Of a DNA stretch of 64,000 nucleotides, positions 45,145-55,837 are shown piece after piece. Every line of letters starts with the position of its first letter. Positions within the stretch are counted from its first letter, which is position 1. The stretch comes from Sulfitobacter faviae (GTDB lineage Bacteria > Pseudomonadota > Alphaproteobacteria > Rhodobacterales > Rhodobacteraceae): NCBI RefSeq assembly GCF_029870955.1, contig NZ_PGFQ01000005.1, forward strand, positions 62,001-126,000. Reading direction: 5' to 3'. Below the pieces are notes generated by a model that worked only from the letters and a program-made list of their open reading frames with translations, did no database searches and had not been told where the DNA came from. A program made the position numbers and the translations under genes.

Positions 45145-47655
45145 ATGTCCAAGCCTCTCTCAACGCTCCCCAATCCTGTTGAATCCGACGCTAACCTCAC
45201 CTCTGCCCTCGCGCAGATCGGCGCGGAGGTCGACAACCAGCCCCTGCGCAGTTCAGCGCTCGCGCGTATCATGCGCGAGACGTTCCATGGCAGCGATGCC
45301 GGCGGTGCCTGGGACTGGCGCATGGCATATGACCTGATGCAGGCCGCGGCTGTTCAGGTGCTGCTGCGTGGGGACGGCGCGGCAGGTGACATCGCCGCTG
45401 CAAAGCTGCTTGCCTCGCGGCTCCTGACGGAAACCCGCCGCTCCGAGCAGCAGATCCGGCTGCAGCAGTTTTCCACGCCGCTGCCATTTGCGGCGCTGGT
45501 CTTGCAGGCCACGGCGATCCGCAAGGGCGAGACCGTTCTGGAGCCCTCGGCGGGCACCGGTGCACTGGCTGCTTTCGCCGCCCGGGCCGGTGCCACGCTT
45601 CTGCTCAACGAGATCGACCCCGTTCGCCAGCGCCTCCTGCGCGCGGTTTTCGGCGGCGAGGTCACAGGCCATGACGGCGAGCATATCGATGATCTGCTGC
45701 AGACGCCGGTTCTACCCGACGTCGTGGTGATGAATCCGCCCTTCGCCTCCTCGGTCGACCGATCCCGCGACAAGCACATCGCTGCCAAACATCTCATCGC
45801 GGCTGCAAAGCGCCTGGCACCAGGTGGGCGCCTGGTGGCGATCATGCCGCCGGGGTTCACGCCCGAACGCGATGCCGCGCATTGGTCCCGCGCCTGCGGT
45901 CTCCTGACGCCACGATTGGCGCTGACGATGCCGGGGCAGGTCTACCGCAAGCTCGGCACCTCTGTCGAAACCCAGCTGATGGTCTTCGACAAGGTGCAGG
46001 AGGACGGCGAAATGATCCGCGTCCCTGTGCGGGATCTGGATGAAGCCTTGGCATATGTTGATGCTGTGGCCTCAACCCGGACCGAGATGCGCCCCGTACA
46101 ACAGGCAGCGGCGATCCCTAACGGGCGGCCGACCGTTCCATCCTCTGCTCCGCGCAAGACCGCCGCTGCGCCTGTCGCCGCCTCCAAACCCCGGGCCAAT
46201 GCCGTTGTCCCGCTAGTTTTCACGAGCCTTGATATCCCGCGCGACAACACGCCGATCTCGGACATCTATGCGCGCTACCGTCCGCAGCGGATCGAGATCG
46301 CGGGTGCGCAGGAACATCCCACCCCGCTCGTCGAAAGCATCGCCATGGCCTCGGTTGCCCCGCCCATGCCCTCAAACACGGGCAGTGATGACTTGCGCCT
46401 GCCCACACGGTTGATCGAGGAGGGAGATCTCTCCGAGGCGCAGCTCGAGACCATCATCATGGCGCATGATGCCCATGGGCGTGATCTGCCCGGTCGGTTT
46501 ACCATCGATGACGACCAGACCAAGCTGACGCGCGCCGATGATGACCCGGATGCACGTGCCTATCGCCTTGGCTATTTCCTCGGCGACGGCACCGGTTGCG
46601 GCAAGGGCCGCGAATGCGCGGGGCTCATTCTCGTGAACTGGCTTTCCGGGCGCAGGAAGGCGATCTGGGTCTCCAAATCCGCCACGCTTATCGAGGACGC
46701 GATCCGCGACTGGACCGATCTCGGCGGCTCGCCCGCCGACATTCAGCCGCTCTCCAAATGGAAACCAGACCAGCCGATCCCGATGGGCGACGGTATCCTC
46801 TTTGTCACCTACGCCACGCTGCGGTCCGCGGGCAAATGCGGTACCACGCGACTGAGCCAGGTTCTCGACTGGATGGGTGAAGACTTCGAAGGCGTCCTCG
46901 CTTTTGATGAGGCCCATGCCATGCAGAACGCGGCCGGGTCCGAGCAGGGCAGGGGGGTCAAACCCTCGCAGCAGGGCCTTGCGGGCCTGCGGCTGCAACT
47001 GGCAGCACCCCGCGCCCGCGTCTTCTACATCTCGGCCACGGGTGCCACGAGCGTGCACAATCTCGCCTATGCCGCGCGGCTAGGGCTCTGGGGGCAAGGC
47101 CCCGAATACCCCTTCCCGAGCCGCGAGGGTTTCGTTTCAGCGATGGAAGCCGGCGGCGTGGCTGCCATGGAGGTGGTCGCGCGTGATCTCAAGACGCTCG
47201 GCCTCTACACGGCACGTGCCCTCAGCTTTGATGGGGTGGAGTATGACGTACTCGGACACGCGCTCACCCCGGCCCAGATCGAGATCTACGATGCATACGC
47301 GGGTGCGTTTCGGACGATCCACCACAATCTCGAAGCCGCGTTGACTGCGACCGGCGTCAACGATGCCTCGGGCGAGACCAATGCCTCGGCCGCACGCGCC
47401 TCGGCCAAATCTCGCTTCGAGAGCACGAAACAGCGCTTCTTCAACCATCTCCTGATGGGCATGAAGGCTCCAAGCATCATCCACGCCATCAAGGACGATC
47501 TGGCGGCGGGCAAGGCTTGCGTCATCCAGGTTGTCTCGACAGGTGAGAGCCTGCTGAAGCGCCGGCTTGAGACGATGGACCAGGAGGACGAGCTGGTCGA
47601 GGGCGCGCTAACGCCGCGCGACTACGTGTTATCCCAAGCTTGGGATAAAACATAA
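45145..47655 (+). pseudogene. sno: Strawberry-notch family protein, N-terminal part (split by RIT element)
   Basis: The N-terminal 829 or so residues belong to a bacterial strawberry-notch protein. There is a SAM-methyltransferase-like domain (VLEPSAGTGALAAFAARAGA near residue 131 and VVVMNPPFASSVD near 194). The SF2 helicase-like domain has motif I variant FLGDGTGCGKGRECAGLI, DEAH box FDEAHAMQNA and a following SATGATS. The frame ends seven residues into inserted DNA (QAWDKT stop). The partner half is 53873-55717. Together they would give a usual protein of about 1,400 residues. Confidence 0.88.
47623..47648. repeat. Left RIT junction: TACGT and a 20-bp palindrome
   Basis: TACGT (47623-47627) recurs at the right end (53933-53937) as a possible 5-bp target duplication. 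It is followed by TTATCCCAAGCTTGGGATAA (47629-47648), a perfect palindrome absent from the right junction. Confidence 0.6.
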
Positions 47656-47783
47656 TATGCCGCGTCACCGTTATGCGGAGTTCTGGGTTTCAAGTTGTTG
47701 TTCTGGTGATTCATTTTCGGGTTTCCGCTTTGGATAATCATGATGCCTCTGCTCTCAATCGCAGAAGGATATCCCCCATGAAC
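47653..47783 (+). repeat. RIT left terminal inverted repeat
   Basis: From TAATATGCCGCGTCACC onward, this is identical to the inverted right end for 86 bases (to 47738). About five differences then occur up to the ATG of the first recombinase. A near-consensus GATAAT (47733-47738) could be the -10 of an inward promoter. Confidence 0.9.
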
Positions 47784-49303
47784 ACTCCCTCAAACTCTCC
47801 GCGCCGTGCGCGCGACGGCGTCGACAACCTCGCTCTGGTCGTCGCGTACCACGCCGACAATCCAAGGCTTTCCCCGGGCGCGCTGAGCGCAGCCCGCCAT
47901 TTTCTGAAGTGGGCGCATGCACGGAAAGTCTCTGTCCGTGACCTCGACGCGTCGGTTTTTGACAGGTTTCTTCGTCACCGCTGCCGCTGCGGTCGCTACA
48001 GCCCCAAACAATTGCGTAGCCCGATGTATGCCACCTATACCCGGCGGTTTCTTCGATATCTCGAGGAGACTGGCGTGGTTGTGATCCCCAATGACACCGC
48101 CCGGCTTGGACAGCACCTGGAGGCTTTTGCAGAGAAGCTCGACACCGCAGGCTACAGCAAGGTGTCGTGCACAACACTGCTCAGCCACGCCAGCCATTTT
48201 GCCGAATGGGTTTTCCAGCAGCGAGTTCCGGTGACCGCAATCGGTGACGGAACCATCGATCAGTTCGCGCGGCACGAATGCCGCTGCGGGGAAATGACCA
48301 AACATGGCAAAAAGGTTCTGGCGTCTCATTATAAGAACCGCAAACGAGGTGCCCTTGCGCTTGTCCGGCACCTGATCGCCGAAGGTCTGCTCTCGCCCGA
48401 AGCACCTGACAAAGTCTCCGCAGAAGATCCACGTCTGACCGGCTTTTCGGAATGGCTGCGAAGCGAGCGTGGGGTGACGCCCAAGACCGTACGGCGCTAT
48501 TTGAATGAAGCGGGCCGCTGGCTGGAACGCCTTGGGGCAACTCCGAAGGATTACAGCGCTGCGTCCATCCGGTCGATCGTCCTGGACCAGGGCGAAGAAC
48601 GCTCCCGATCATCTGTGCGCAAGACGGTCACCGTGTTGCGCGCCTTCCTGCGCTTTACGATCGTCCAGGGCGCATGCGCCCCGTCGCTCCTGCATGCGGT
48701 GCCATCTGCTGTTCGGCGCAAGCTTTCTACAGTCCCGCGCACGATTCCCACTGCGAAGATCGAAGAGATCATCGTCTCCTGTCGCACCAATACGCCGGTC
48801 GAGATCCGGGACCGCGCGATACTTCTCCTTCTCGCCCGGTTGGCCCTGCGCGCGGGGATATCTGGCAGTTGCATTTGTCAGATATCGACTGGCGCGCGAG
48901 TCGGTTGCGATTGTACGGCAAGGGCAGGCGCGGCGTGATGATGCCGCTGCCGCAGGATGTAGGCGATGCGCTGCTGGCCTATATCGAGAATGCGCGTCCG
49001 GTGGTCGCGTCGGACAGGGTCTTTCTCCGAGTCCAGGCTCCTTTCACCCCGCTGCGATCCTCCGCCGAGATTGCCGGGATCGTTTCCCGCGTCCTGAGAC
49101 GCGGCGGCTTTACCGGCTTGCCGACCGGTTCGCATGTCTTTCGCCATTCACTGGCTTCCGCCTGGCTGCGCGGTGGTGCAGACCTTGACCTGATCGGTGC
49201 CGCGCTGCGCCACAGTTCCCGCGATACGACCGCGATCTATGCCAAGGTCGATGTCGGGATGCTGGCGGAAGTGGCTCAACCATGGCCGGGGTACGAGTCA
49301 TGA
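47778..49303 (+). pseudogene. ritA: RIT tyrosine recombinase A (one frameshift)
   Basis: It is a tyrosine recombinase of about 508 residues. The N-terminal SAM-like DNA-binding half contains Cys pairs (HRCRCGRYS, HECRCGEMT). The catalytic half has HVFRHSLASAWL, ALRHSSRDTTAIY with the nucleophile Tyr, and an Arg in the segment LRAGDIWQLHLSDIDW. The frame breaks at GGGG 48854-48857, and one extra G restores it. Its TGA overlaps the next ATG (ATGA, 49300-49303). The lesion may be a sequencing indel. Confidence 0.85.
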
Positions 49304-50210
49304 TACATCACCACGTTGATCGCTTCGTCCAATTCAACCGCACACTCGGAAAGAAGTTCACCGCGCAGGAGGTATCCTTGCGCGCCTTCGCGGATTTTGC
49401 CGCGGAACGATCCATCACGCATCTGACAGCAGCACCGATTCTCGAATGGGCCGGCGGAGCTGCAACGCCGGACGCCGCGCAGGCCCGGTTTGATCGCGCC
49501 CGCGCGCTGGCGGTGTTCCTGCATGCGGAGGATGCGCAGCACGAGATACCGGCGATAGGGCTTCTGGGCCGATCACGGCGAAGGCGGCCCGCTCCACATA
49601 TTCTGACGCGAGACCAGATCAATCGGATCATGCAGGAAGCGCTTCTGGTGCCCGGCCTGTCGCCGATCAGCCCGCTGACTTACCATAACCTGTTCGGGCT
49701 GCTCGCTTCGACGGGCTTGCGGATTTCGGAGGCATTGTCCCTGCAGCGCGGCGATCTGACGGAAGACGGCCTCATGATCCGCAAGGGCAAGTTCGGCAAA
49801 ACCCGTCTCGTTCCCATTCATGCCTCGACCCGCGCCGCGCTGGATCGGTATCTTGAAGCCCGCAACAGCCTACGCAAAGTAGGCGATGCGCTTTTCGTTC
49901 TGGGCCATGGCCGCCCCCGACGGCGACGAGGGTCCACGTGGTTTTCGTGCGGATCGTGCGCAAGCTCGGCTATCGCAACCCAACGGGTCCCGGTCCCCGG
50001 GTGCACGATCTGCGCCATACCTTCGCCGTGCGATCGCTGGAGGCCTGCGGGAACAACCCGCAGGCGGTGTTGCGGCACATGAAGGCCTTGAGCACCTATC
50101 TCGGCCATGTGGATATTGCCAACACCTACTGGTACCTTGAGGCCACGCCGGTTCTGTTGCGGATGATTGCGTCGACCGCCGAGGAGACCTGGATCGGAGG
50201 TGCGACATGA
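49300..50210 (+). pseudogene. ritB: RIT tyrosine recombinase B (one frameshift)
   Basis: It is a protein of about 303 residues. The first frame has the core-binding domain and the first catalytic Arg (LLASTGLRISEALSLQRGDL). After CCCCC at 49914-49918 the signal moves to the frame with HDLRHTFAVRSL, STYLGHVDIANTYWYLEA. One extra C fuses them. It overlaps ritC by ATGA at 50207-50210. Confidence 0.85.
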
Positions 50211-51211
50211 CCCCGCTTGCTCCCGACCTTTCCGCCTTTCTGCAAACCCATCTTCCCGATGAATGCGGGGCAAGCCGGCATACCATCGCGGCCTATGCCC
50301 GTGCTTTCGCCCTCTTGCTGCGGTTTGTCGCCGGGCGGCTCAAGCGAACTCCATCGGAACTTTTCATCGAAGATATTGATGTGCAGATGGTCAGGGCGTT
50401 CCTCGAACATATCGAAGAGGGACGCGCCAATTCCATCCGGTCCCGCAACGCGCGACTGGCAGCGATCAAATCGTTTTTTCGTTTCATTGAGCATCGCCAT
50501 CCGGCCTGCCTTGAGCAGGCAAGGATGATCCGCGCCATGCCGACCAAGCGGACAGACGCCAAGCTGATCGATTATCTGACCAAGGAAGAAGTCCGCGCCC
50601 TGCTTGCCGCGCCGAACCGCCACACGCGGGGCGGATTGCGGGATCGGGCCATGTTGCATCTGGCCTATGCGGCGGGGTTGAGGGCGTCCGAACTGCTCGC
50701 GGTGCGGATGGACGATTTTCCCGATGGGTCGTTTTCCAGCCTGCGGATCCTGGGAAAGGGACGGCGGGAGCGTGTGCTGCCGCTCTGGAAGGAGACCCAG
50801 GGCGCCATCCGGGCGTGGCTGGCCGTCCGGCCCGGCAATGTAGGCCCGGAACTGTTTCTGAACCGAGATGGGCGGCAAATGACGCGGGATGGATTTGCAT
50901 ATCGGCTCAGGCAGCATGTGACGGTGGCCGAACGTTCGGCGCCGTCGATTGCCGCAAAGCACGTCACCCCACATGTGCTGCGGCACAGCTGCGCCATGCA
51001 CACGCTTCAGGCCACCGGCGATATCCGCAAGGTCGCGCTCTGGCTTGGCCATGCCAGCATCCAGACGACCGAGATGTATCTGCGCGCGGATCCAACCGAG
51101 AAGCTTGCGCTTCTCGAGGCGCATCACGCACCGCTGATCAAGCCCGGCAAGTTCCGTGAGCCTTCGGACAAGCTGATGCAAATATTGGCCGTCGCCGCGC
51201 AGCGTTCCTGA
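50207..51211 (+). CDS. ritC: RIT tyrosine recombinase C
   Basis: This is the intact 334-residue tyrosine recombinase. It has core-binding domain (TIAAYARAFALLLRFVAGRL), catalytic Arg in YAAGLRASELLAVRMDDF, HVLRHSCAMHTL, WLGHASIQTTEMYLRAD with the Tyr nucleophile. It is the third of the trio, transcribed from the left end. The convergent helicase gene ends 39 bases further on. Confidence 0.92.
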   Translation: MTPLAPDLSAFLQTHLPDECGASRHTIAAYARAFALLLRFVAGRLKRTPSELFIEDIDVQMVRAFLEHIEEGRANSIRSRNARLAAIKSFFRFIEHRHPACLEQARMIRAMPTKRTDAKLIDYLTKEEVRALLAAPNRHTRGGLRDRAMLHLAYAAGLRASELLAVRMDDFPDGSFSSLRILGKGRRERVLPLWKETQGAIRAWLAVRPGNVGPELFLNRDGRQMTRDGFAYRLRQHVTVAERSAPSIAAKHVTPHVLRHSCAMHTLQATGDIRKVALWLGHASIQTTEMYLRADPTEKLALLEAHHAPLIKPGKFREPSDKLMQILAVAAQRS

Positions 51212-51250
51212 ACGACAAGACAAAATTGGCGTCCCGCATTCTGCGGGGCG

Positions 51251-53731
51251 CTATTCCATCACATAGCCAAGCGCCCGATAGCCCGTCCTTCGTTTGGCAG
51301 CCATTCTGGCGAGGACGGGGACCGAACTGTCGACATAGTCAACCACCAACACGTCTTTCTTGTCGTCATGCCGCCGGTGCAACCTGCCGACATATTGCGC
51401 CAACGTTCCCTTCCATGCGATCGGCATCGTCAGGAACAGGGTGTCGAGCCGCGCATCATCGAAGCCCTCGCCGATATAGCGCCCTGTCGCGAGGATCAGC
51501 CGTTCCTCATCATCGGCAACGCTCAACGCCGTCTGCGCGGCCTTCCGGTCCGTTGCCGACATGCCGCCCCGGAGCACGGCGATATTCCTGGCGAATCTGG
51601 AAAACCGCTGCTGGAGATAGTCGAGGTGATCCTTTCGCTCGGTCAGGACAATCGGCGAGCGCTTGGCCTCAAGCGATTTCAGAACGTCGTCGAAGATCAG
51701 GTCGTTTCGGGTCTCATCCGCCGCCAGTGCTGCATAAATTGCGGGCATGGACGGGCGCTCGGCCATGGCGAGCGCCTCCGGCAACCGGAATCTCGTGTGA
51801 CGTTCCCGTGCCCGATGGCGAAGGCCGCTTTCGGCGGCCTGCGATTTTGCGCTCACCTGATGGCGCACCGGGCCGCATTGCATGAAGATGATCGGGTGAT
51901 GCCCGTCCTTTCGGGCAACGGTTGCCGACAATCCGGTGACATAGCGCGCTTTCGATCTGCGGGCGACGAGTTCGAAGCTTGCAGCGGACAAGTGATGGCA
52001 TTCATCAACGACAAGATGGCCGTAATCGGCAACGATGTCGTCAACTTCACCCTTGCGAACCAGACTCTGGATAAGCGCCACGTCGATCACACCGGTGGGT
52101 TTGCGCTTTCCGGCCCCGATGGCGCCGATCAGCTTGGGATCGATCTGCAAAAATGAGCCAAGCCGTTCGACCCATTGATTCAGCAATTCCCGGCGGTGCA
52201 CCAGAACCAGCGTGTTGCGGGCGCAATGTGCGATCAGCGCGGAGGCCACGACCGTCTTGCCGAAGGCGGTGGTGGCGGCCAGCACGCCGGTATCGTGTTC
52301 GACCAATGCGTCAAATGCCTGCGACTGTTGCCGGCGCAGCTCGCCTCGGAAGCGCACAATCTCCGGCAAAGGGGCTCCGTCCTCACGCAAATCGTCCACT
52401 TCGACAGTTGCTCCGTGATCGGAGAAAAACCCGGTCACCTCATCAAAGCAGCCACGCGGCAACGCGACGTGCCGGGGATGCAACTCGGCGCAGGACACAA
52501 TGCGCGGCTTCCCGAATGTAGGCAGCCGCATCGCTTGTGCGCGGTAGAATTCGGGATTCTGGAACGCGGCCAACCGCACCAGTTGGGCAATCATGGCCGA
52601 TGGAAGGTCGGATCGGTCGATGTAAATTTGATCGGCAACCGTCACCTTGATGGTCTGCGGGATGGGCACTTCCAGTCGACGCGGCGTGCTGCGACGTGAC
52701 GGAGGCATTTTCCAAGGTTCGTCCGCCTGCTCGTCCTCAACCGGCATGCGGACGCCCAGCACCCGCCCGGAAAGCTCCGCCGCTTCAACGAGGTTGGTCA
52801 CCGCTGCGGCGGTCATTCGCGGCAAGGAAGACAAATAGGCCCACTGATCATCATATGGCCGCATGTCCGCGTCGACAAAGACGCTGTTGCCCACCTTGCG
52901 CGCGGTGTTCTGGAGCGGCAGCGCGATCAGGTTGCCAAACCCGCCAAGCGGCATGATGTCCTGGTTCGGAAACAGCCGGTCATAGGATGCGAAGCCGATT
53001 TCCGGCCGCCTTTCCATCGTTTCCGTGATCAGGACGGATCCAAGCTGGCGCGCCAGACGGGCAGAAACCGCTTCAGCAAAGAATATCCAGACATGTCCGC
53101 CGTTACCCGACCTCGACCGCTCCAACGCTGCGGGCACGCCCTTCACCCGGCAGGTTTCGAGCAGCGCATTGGCGTCCTCCGACCAGGAAGTCTTGTCAAA
53201 ATCCGCCGCCAGGAACCAGCAGGTATCTCCGGGCAAGAGCGGATAGACGCCTGCAACAAAATCCCCGCCCCGACCGTCGTCGCCACGCAGGTGCCTTGCA
53301 ATAACACCTTCATCCGGCGGTATGAACTTCTGATGAGGACACTCGCCGCATTTGACCTTTGGCTTGCCACAGATGCCCTTCACCCATTCGTTGCCGCAAG
53401 CCGGCGAGTATCCTGAGCGACCGGTCCTCCTGTTTTCCCATCGCACCGGAAACACGTCAGGCCGACCGGCGAACAGGCGACGGAACAGCTCGACCTTTTG
53501 GTGCGACGGAGAAGCATTCGTAACCGGGGCGTTCTCGAATGAGGATTGTCTCACTGCCGGCACGTGCTCTGCAGCGAGACGAGCCTCTAGCGCTGCAACG
53601 TCGCGCTGAAGCTGCGTTCGTTCGACATCCAGATCGGCCAGACGGGCTCGAACCCGCGCCAACTCCGCCTCAATGTCGCTTCTGTCCGCCACCTGCGATT
53701 TCCACCCAGACCTTTCCGCCCCGTCCAGCAT
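51251..53731 (-). CDS. AEP primase-SF2 helicase fusion carried by the RIT element
   Basis: The 826-residue product has, in order, an N-terminal coiled coil (EAELARVRARLADLDVERTQ) and a Cys cluster (GYSPACGNEW, GICGKPKVKCGECPH). An archaeo-eukaryotic primase domain follows (FLAADFDKTSW with the DxD metal site, SGNGGHVWIFF with the sxH site, FPNQD). The SF2 helicase has TTAFGKTVVASALIA, VDECHH, GLSATVARKDG and YVGRLHRR. Pfam calls this primase class TOTE-type. Fusion of primase and helicase suggests replication or repair of the element, or a conflict role. Confidence 0.85.
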   Translation of the reverse strand: MLDGAERSGWKSQVADRSDIEAELARVRARLADLDVERTQLQRDVAALEARLAAEHVPAVRQSSFENAPVTNASPSHQKVELFRRLFAGRPDVFPVRWENRRTGRSGYSPACGNEWVKGICGKPKVKCGECPHQKFIPPDEGVIARHLRGDDGRGGDFVAGVYPLLPGDTCWFLAADFDKTSWSEDANALLETCRVKGVPAALERSRSGNGGHVWIFFAEAVSARLARQLGSVLITETMERRPEIGFASYDRLFPNQDIMPLGGFGNLIALPLQNTARKVGNSVFVDADMRPYDDQWAYLSSLPRMTAAAVTNLVEAAELSGRVLGVRMPVEDEQADEPWKMPPSRRSTPRRLEVPIPQTIKVTVADQIYIDRSDLPSAMIAQLVRLAAFQNPEFYRAQAMRLPTFGKPRIVSCAELHPRHVALPRGCFDEVTGFFSDHGATVEVDDLREDGAPLPEIVRFRGELRRQQSQAFDALVEHDTGVLAATTAFGKTVVASALIAHCARNTLVLVHRRELLNQWVERLGSFLQIDPKLIGAIGAGKRKPTGVIDVALIQSLVRKGEVDDIVADYGHLVVDECHHLSAASFELVARRSKARYVTGLSATVARKDGHHPIIFMQCGPVRHQVSAKSQAAESGLRHRARERHTRFRLPEALAMAERPSMPAIYAALAADETRNDLIFDDVLKSLEAKRSPIVLTERKDHLDYLQQRFSRFARNIAVLRGGMSATDRKAAQTALSVADDEERLILATGRYIGEGFDDARLDTLFLTMPIAWKGTLAQYVGRLHRRHDDKKDVLVVDYVDSSVPVLARMAAKRRTGYRALGYVME

Positions 53732-53810
53732 AAAGCGCGAAAGCGGCAGGCGTAAGCAGGTCGTCGGCTTCGGCGCGGCCGCCGACCGGAGAGTTCGAGG
53801 GGGAGTTCAT
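53670..53810 (-). CDS. Possible 46-residue ORF starting in the right inverted repeat
   Basis: ATG 53810 lies in the right repeat and starts MNSPSNSPVGG, mirroring the recombinase A start MNTPSNSPRRA. It overlaps the helicase start in another frame and ends at 53670. It may be a leader peptide or only a consequence of the repeat. Confidence 0.3.
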   Translation of the reverse strand: MNSPSNSPVGGRAEADDLLTPAAFALYAGRGGKVWVEIAGGGQKRH

Positions 53811-53934
53811 GGGGATGTCCTTCTGCAGTTGAGAGCAGAGGCATCATTATTATCCAAAGCGGAAACCCGAAAATGAATCACCAGAACAACAACTTGAAAC
53901 CCAGAACTCCGCATAACGGTGACGCGGCATATTA
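53805..53934 (-). repeat. RIT right terminal inverted repeat
   Basis: This is the inverted copy of 47653-47783, with one C-run indel and a few substitutions near the inner end. Similarity continues about 20 bases further into the coding starts. Confidence 0.9.
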
Positions 53935-55717
53935 CGTCCTGGGATACCTCGAACAGGCCTTCCCGATTCATGCGCAAAAGCTGGTCGAGATCGACGGCAA
54001 TATGGTGGCCGAGCCGCTCCGCGATGAAACTGGCGCGCTGGTCGTCTCGCGCGAGGCGCTCGCCCTGCGCGATGCGGCCATGATGGAGTTGATGACGCTG
54101 GCCCCGATCCCTTCGGCGCTGGATCAGATCCTCTGGGCCTTTGGCGACGATGCCGTGGCCGAAGTGACCGGAAGGTCGATCCGACCTCTGAAGGCGGACG
54201 ATGGCCACCTCTTCATCGAGAAGCGCGCCGCCAGCAGCAATTCATCCGAAACCCAAGCCTTCATGGACGGCGAAAAGGATGTCCTGATCTTCTCCGATGC
54301 GGGCGGCACGGGCCGTTCCTATCATGCGGCACAAACGGCGAAGAACCAGAAACGGCGGCGGCACTACCTGCTGGAGCCCGGCTGGCGCGCCGATGCGGCC
54401 ATCCAGGGGCTCGGCCGCACCCATCGCTCTGCCCAGGTCAGCGCGCCTTTCTTCCGGGTCTGCACCTCGGATGTGCATGGCGAAAAGCGTTTCACCTCGA
54501 CGATAGCCAAGCGCCTCGACCAGCTAGGGGCCTTGACCAAGGGTCAGCGCGAGACCGGCTCGCAAGGCATGTTCCGCGAGGAGGACAATCTCGAAAGCCC
54601 GATCGCACGGGCGGCGCTGCGTGGGTATTTCGCCGATCTTGCCGCCGGGCGCGCTGAGGCGATGAGCTACGAGAGCTTCACCGACTGGACGGCCCTGCGG
54701 CTGATCGACCAGGACGGGGTGCTCCTTGAGGAGCTTCCCCCGATCCAGCGGTTTCTCAACCGGGTTCTGGCCCTTCCCATCCACATGCAGAACGCGCTCT
54801 TTGGCGAGTTCATGAGGCGGATTGCCGATCAGTCTGAGCGGGCGCGCGCGGCGGGCACGCTCGATCTCGGCGTCGAAACCCTGCGCGGCGAAAGAATCGA
54901 GCAGGTTTCCACCGAAGACCTCTGGACCTGCCCGAAATCCGGCGCCGTGACGCGGATCATCGGGCTGGAGGTCACCGACCCGGTCCACGTCCTTGGGGCT
55001 GAAGAGGCCATATCGCGCAATCCGGACAAGCTGCCAATGGTCAATCGCGCCTCCGGTCGCGCGGCGCTCATCTCGGCACGCCCGATGCAGATGTATGACG
55101 AAGACATCGTCACGCTGATGCGCAAGGTTGTGCGGCCAAACGGGTCGAGCTACCTGGAGGAGGCGCGGTTCACGTCTTCGGCCTGGGAAGACATCGAAAG
55201 GCCCGAGTTTGCAAAGCTTTGGGATGCCGAGGCAGCGTCCCTGCCAAAAACCACCACAACCAAGCTCTACCTGCTGACCGGGCTCTTGTTGCCGATCTGG
55301 AAGGATATTCCGACCACCAATGAGCGCATCTACCGGGTCACGCCCGATGGGGCGACCGCCATGATCGGGCGCACGCTGAGCGAGGAAGGGGCGGCCGCGC
55401 TGCGCGCCCGCTTCCTCGTGTCCAACCCGCAAACACCGCAGGAGATGTTGACCGCCGCCCTCGGCACCACCGCGCCTGTCGATCTGGGCCGGGGTCTCAC
55501 CCTGACCCGTCGCCGTGTCGCAGGCGAGATGCGCCTTGAGTTGTGCGGCGTGGACAGGGGCATGATTGATGGCCTCAAGGCCCTCGGCTGCTTCACCGAG
55601 ATCATCGCCTTCCAGCTACGGGTGTTCCTGCCGCATGGGGACGGGATCGACACGGGAAGCATTCTGGCCCGGATCGTGGGGCAGGAAGCCGCCATGACGT
55701 CAGAACAAGCCGCCTGA
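53873..55717 (+). pseudogene. sno: Strawberry-notch family protein, C-terminal part
   Basis: From about 53933 this continues the interrupted protein (YVLGYLEQAFPIHAQKLVEI). Helicase motifs V-VI follow (VLIFSDAGGTGRSYHA, RADAAIQGLGRTHRSAQ) and then a long C-terminal domain characteristic of the family. Its first ~20 residues come from the RIT repeat, so the apparent ATG 53873 is fortuitous. Both halves remain open, which suggests a recent insertion. Confidence 0.87.
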
Positions 55718-55837
55718 AAAGTCAAAGCGGGCTTTCGGTCGGGCGTCGCGGATCGGGGTTTGCCCGGGCTGCGCTTTCCGGGCGCGGGCAGACCAATGCC
55801 GGGCCCGGCCCCCAAATTCAGACAAGAGGACAGACCC

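Larger units (their letters stand above)
47628..53932. mobile_element. RIT (recombinase-in-trio) element with primase-helicase cargo
   Basis: A 6.3 kb insertion sits inside the strawberry-notch gene. It contains three tandem tyrosine recombinase genes joined by ATGA overlaps, the hallmark of RIT elements, and one convergent AEP primase-SF2 helicase gene. It is bounded by inverted repeats of about 130 bp. Deleting it at TACGT restores the host frame (RDYV-LGYLEQ). Cargo of this kind and such long repeats are, to my knowledge, not typical of RIT elements. Confidence 0.85.

Noticed and set aside
47778..51211. Three tyrosine recombinases as a Tn554-type transposon or integron
   Set aside because: The trio with two ATGA overlaps and flanking inverted repeats fits a RIT element; there is no attC array and no TnpC-like protein.
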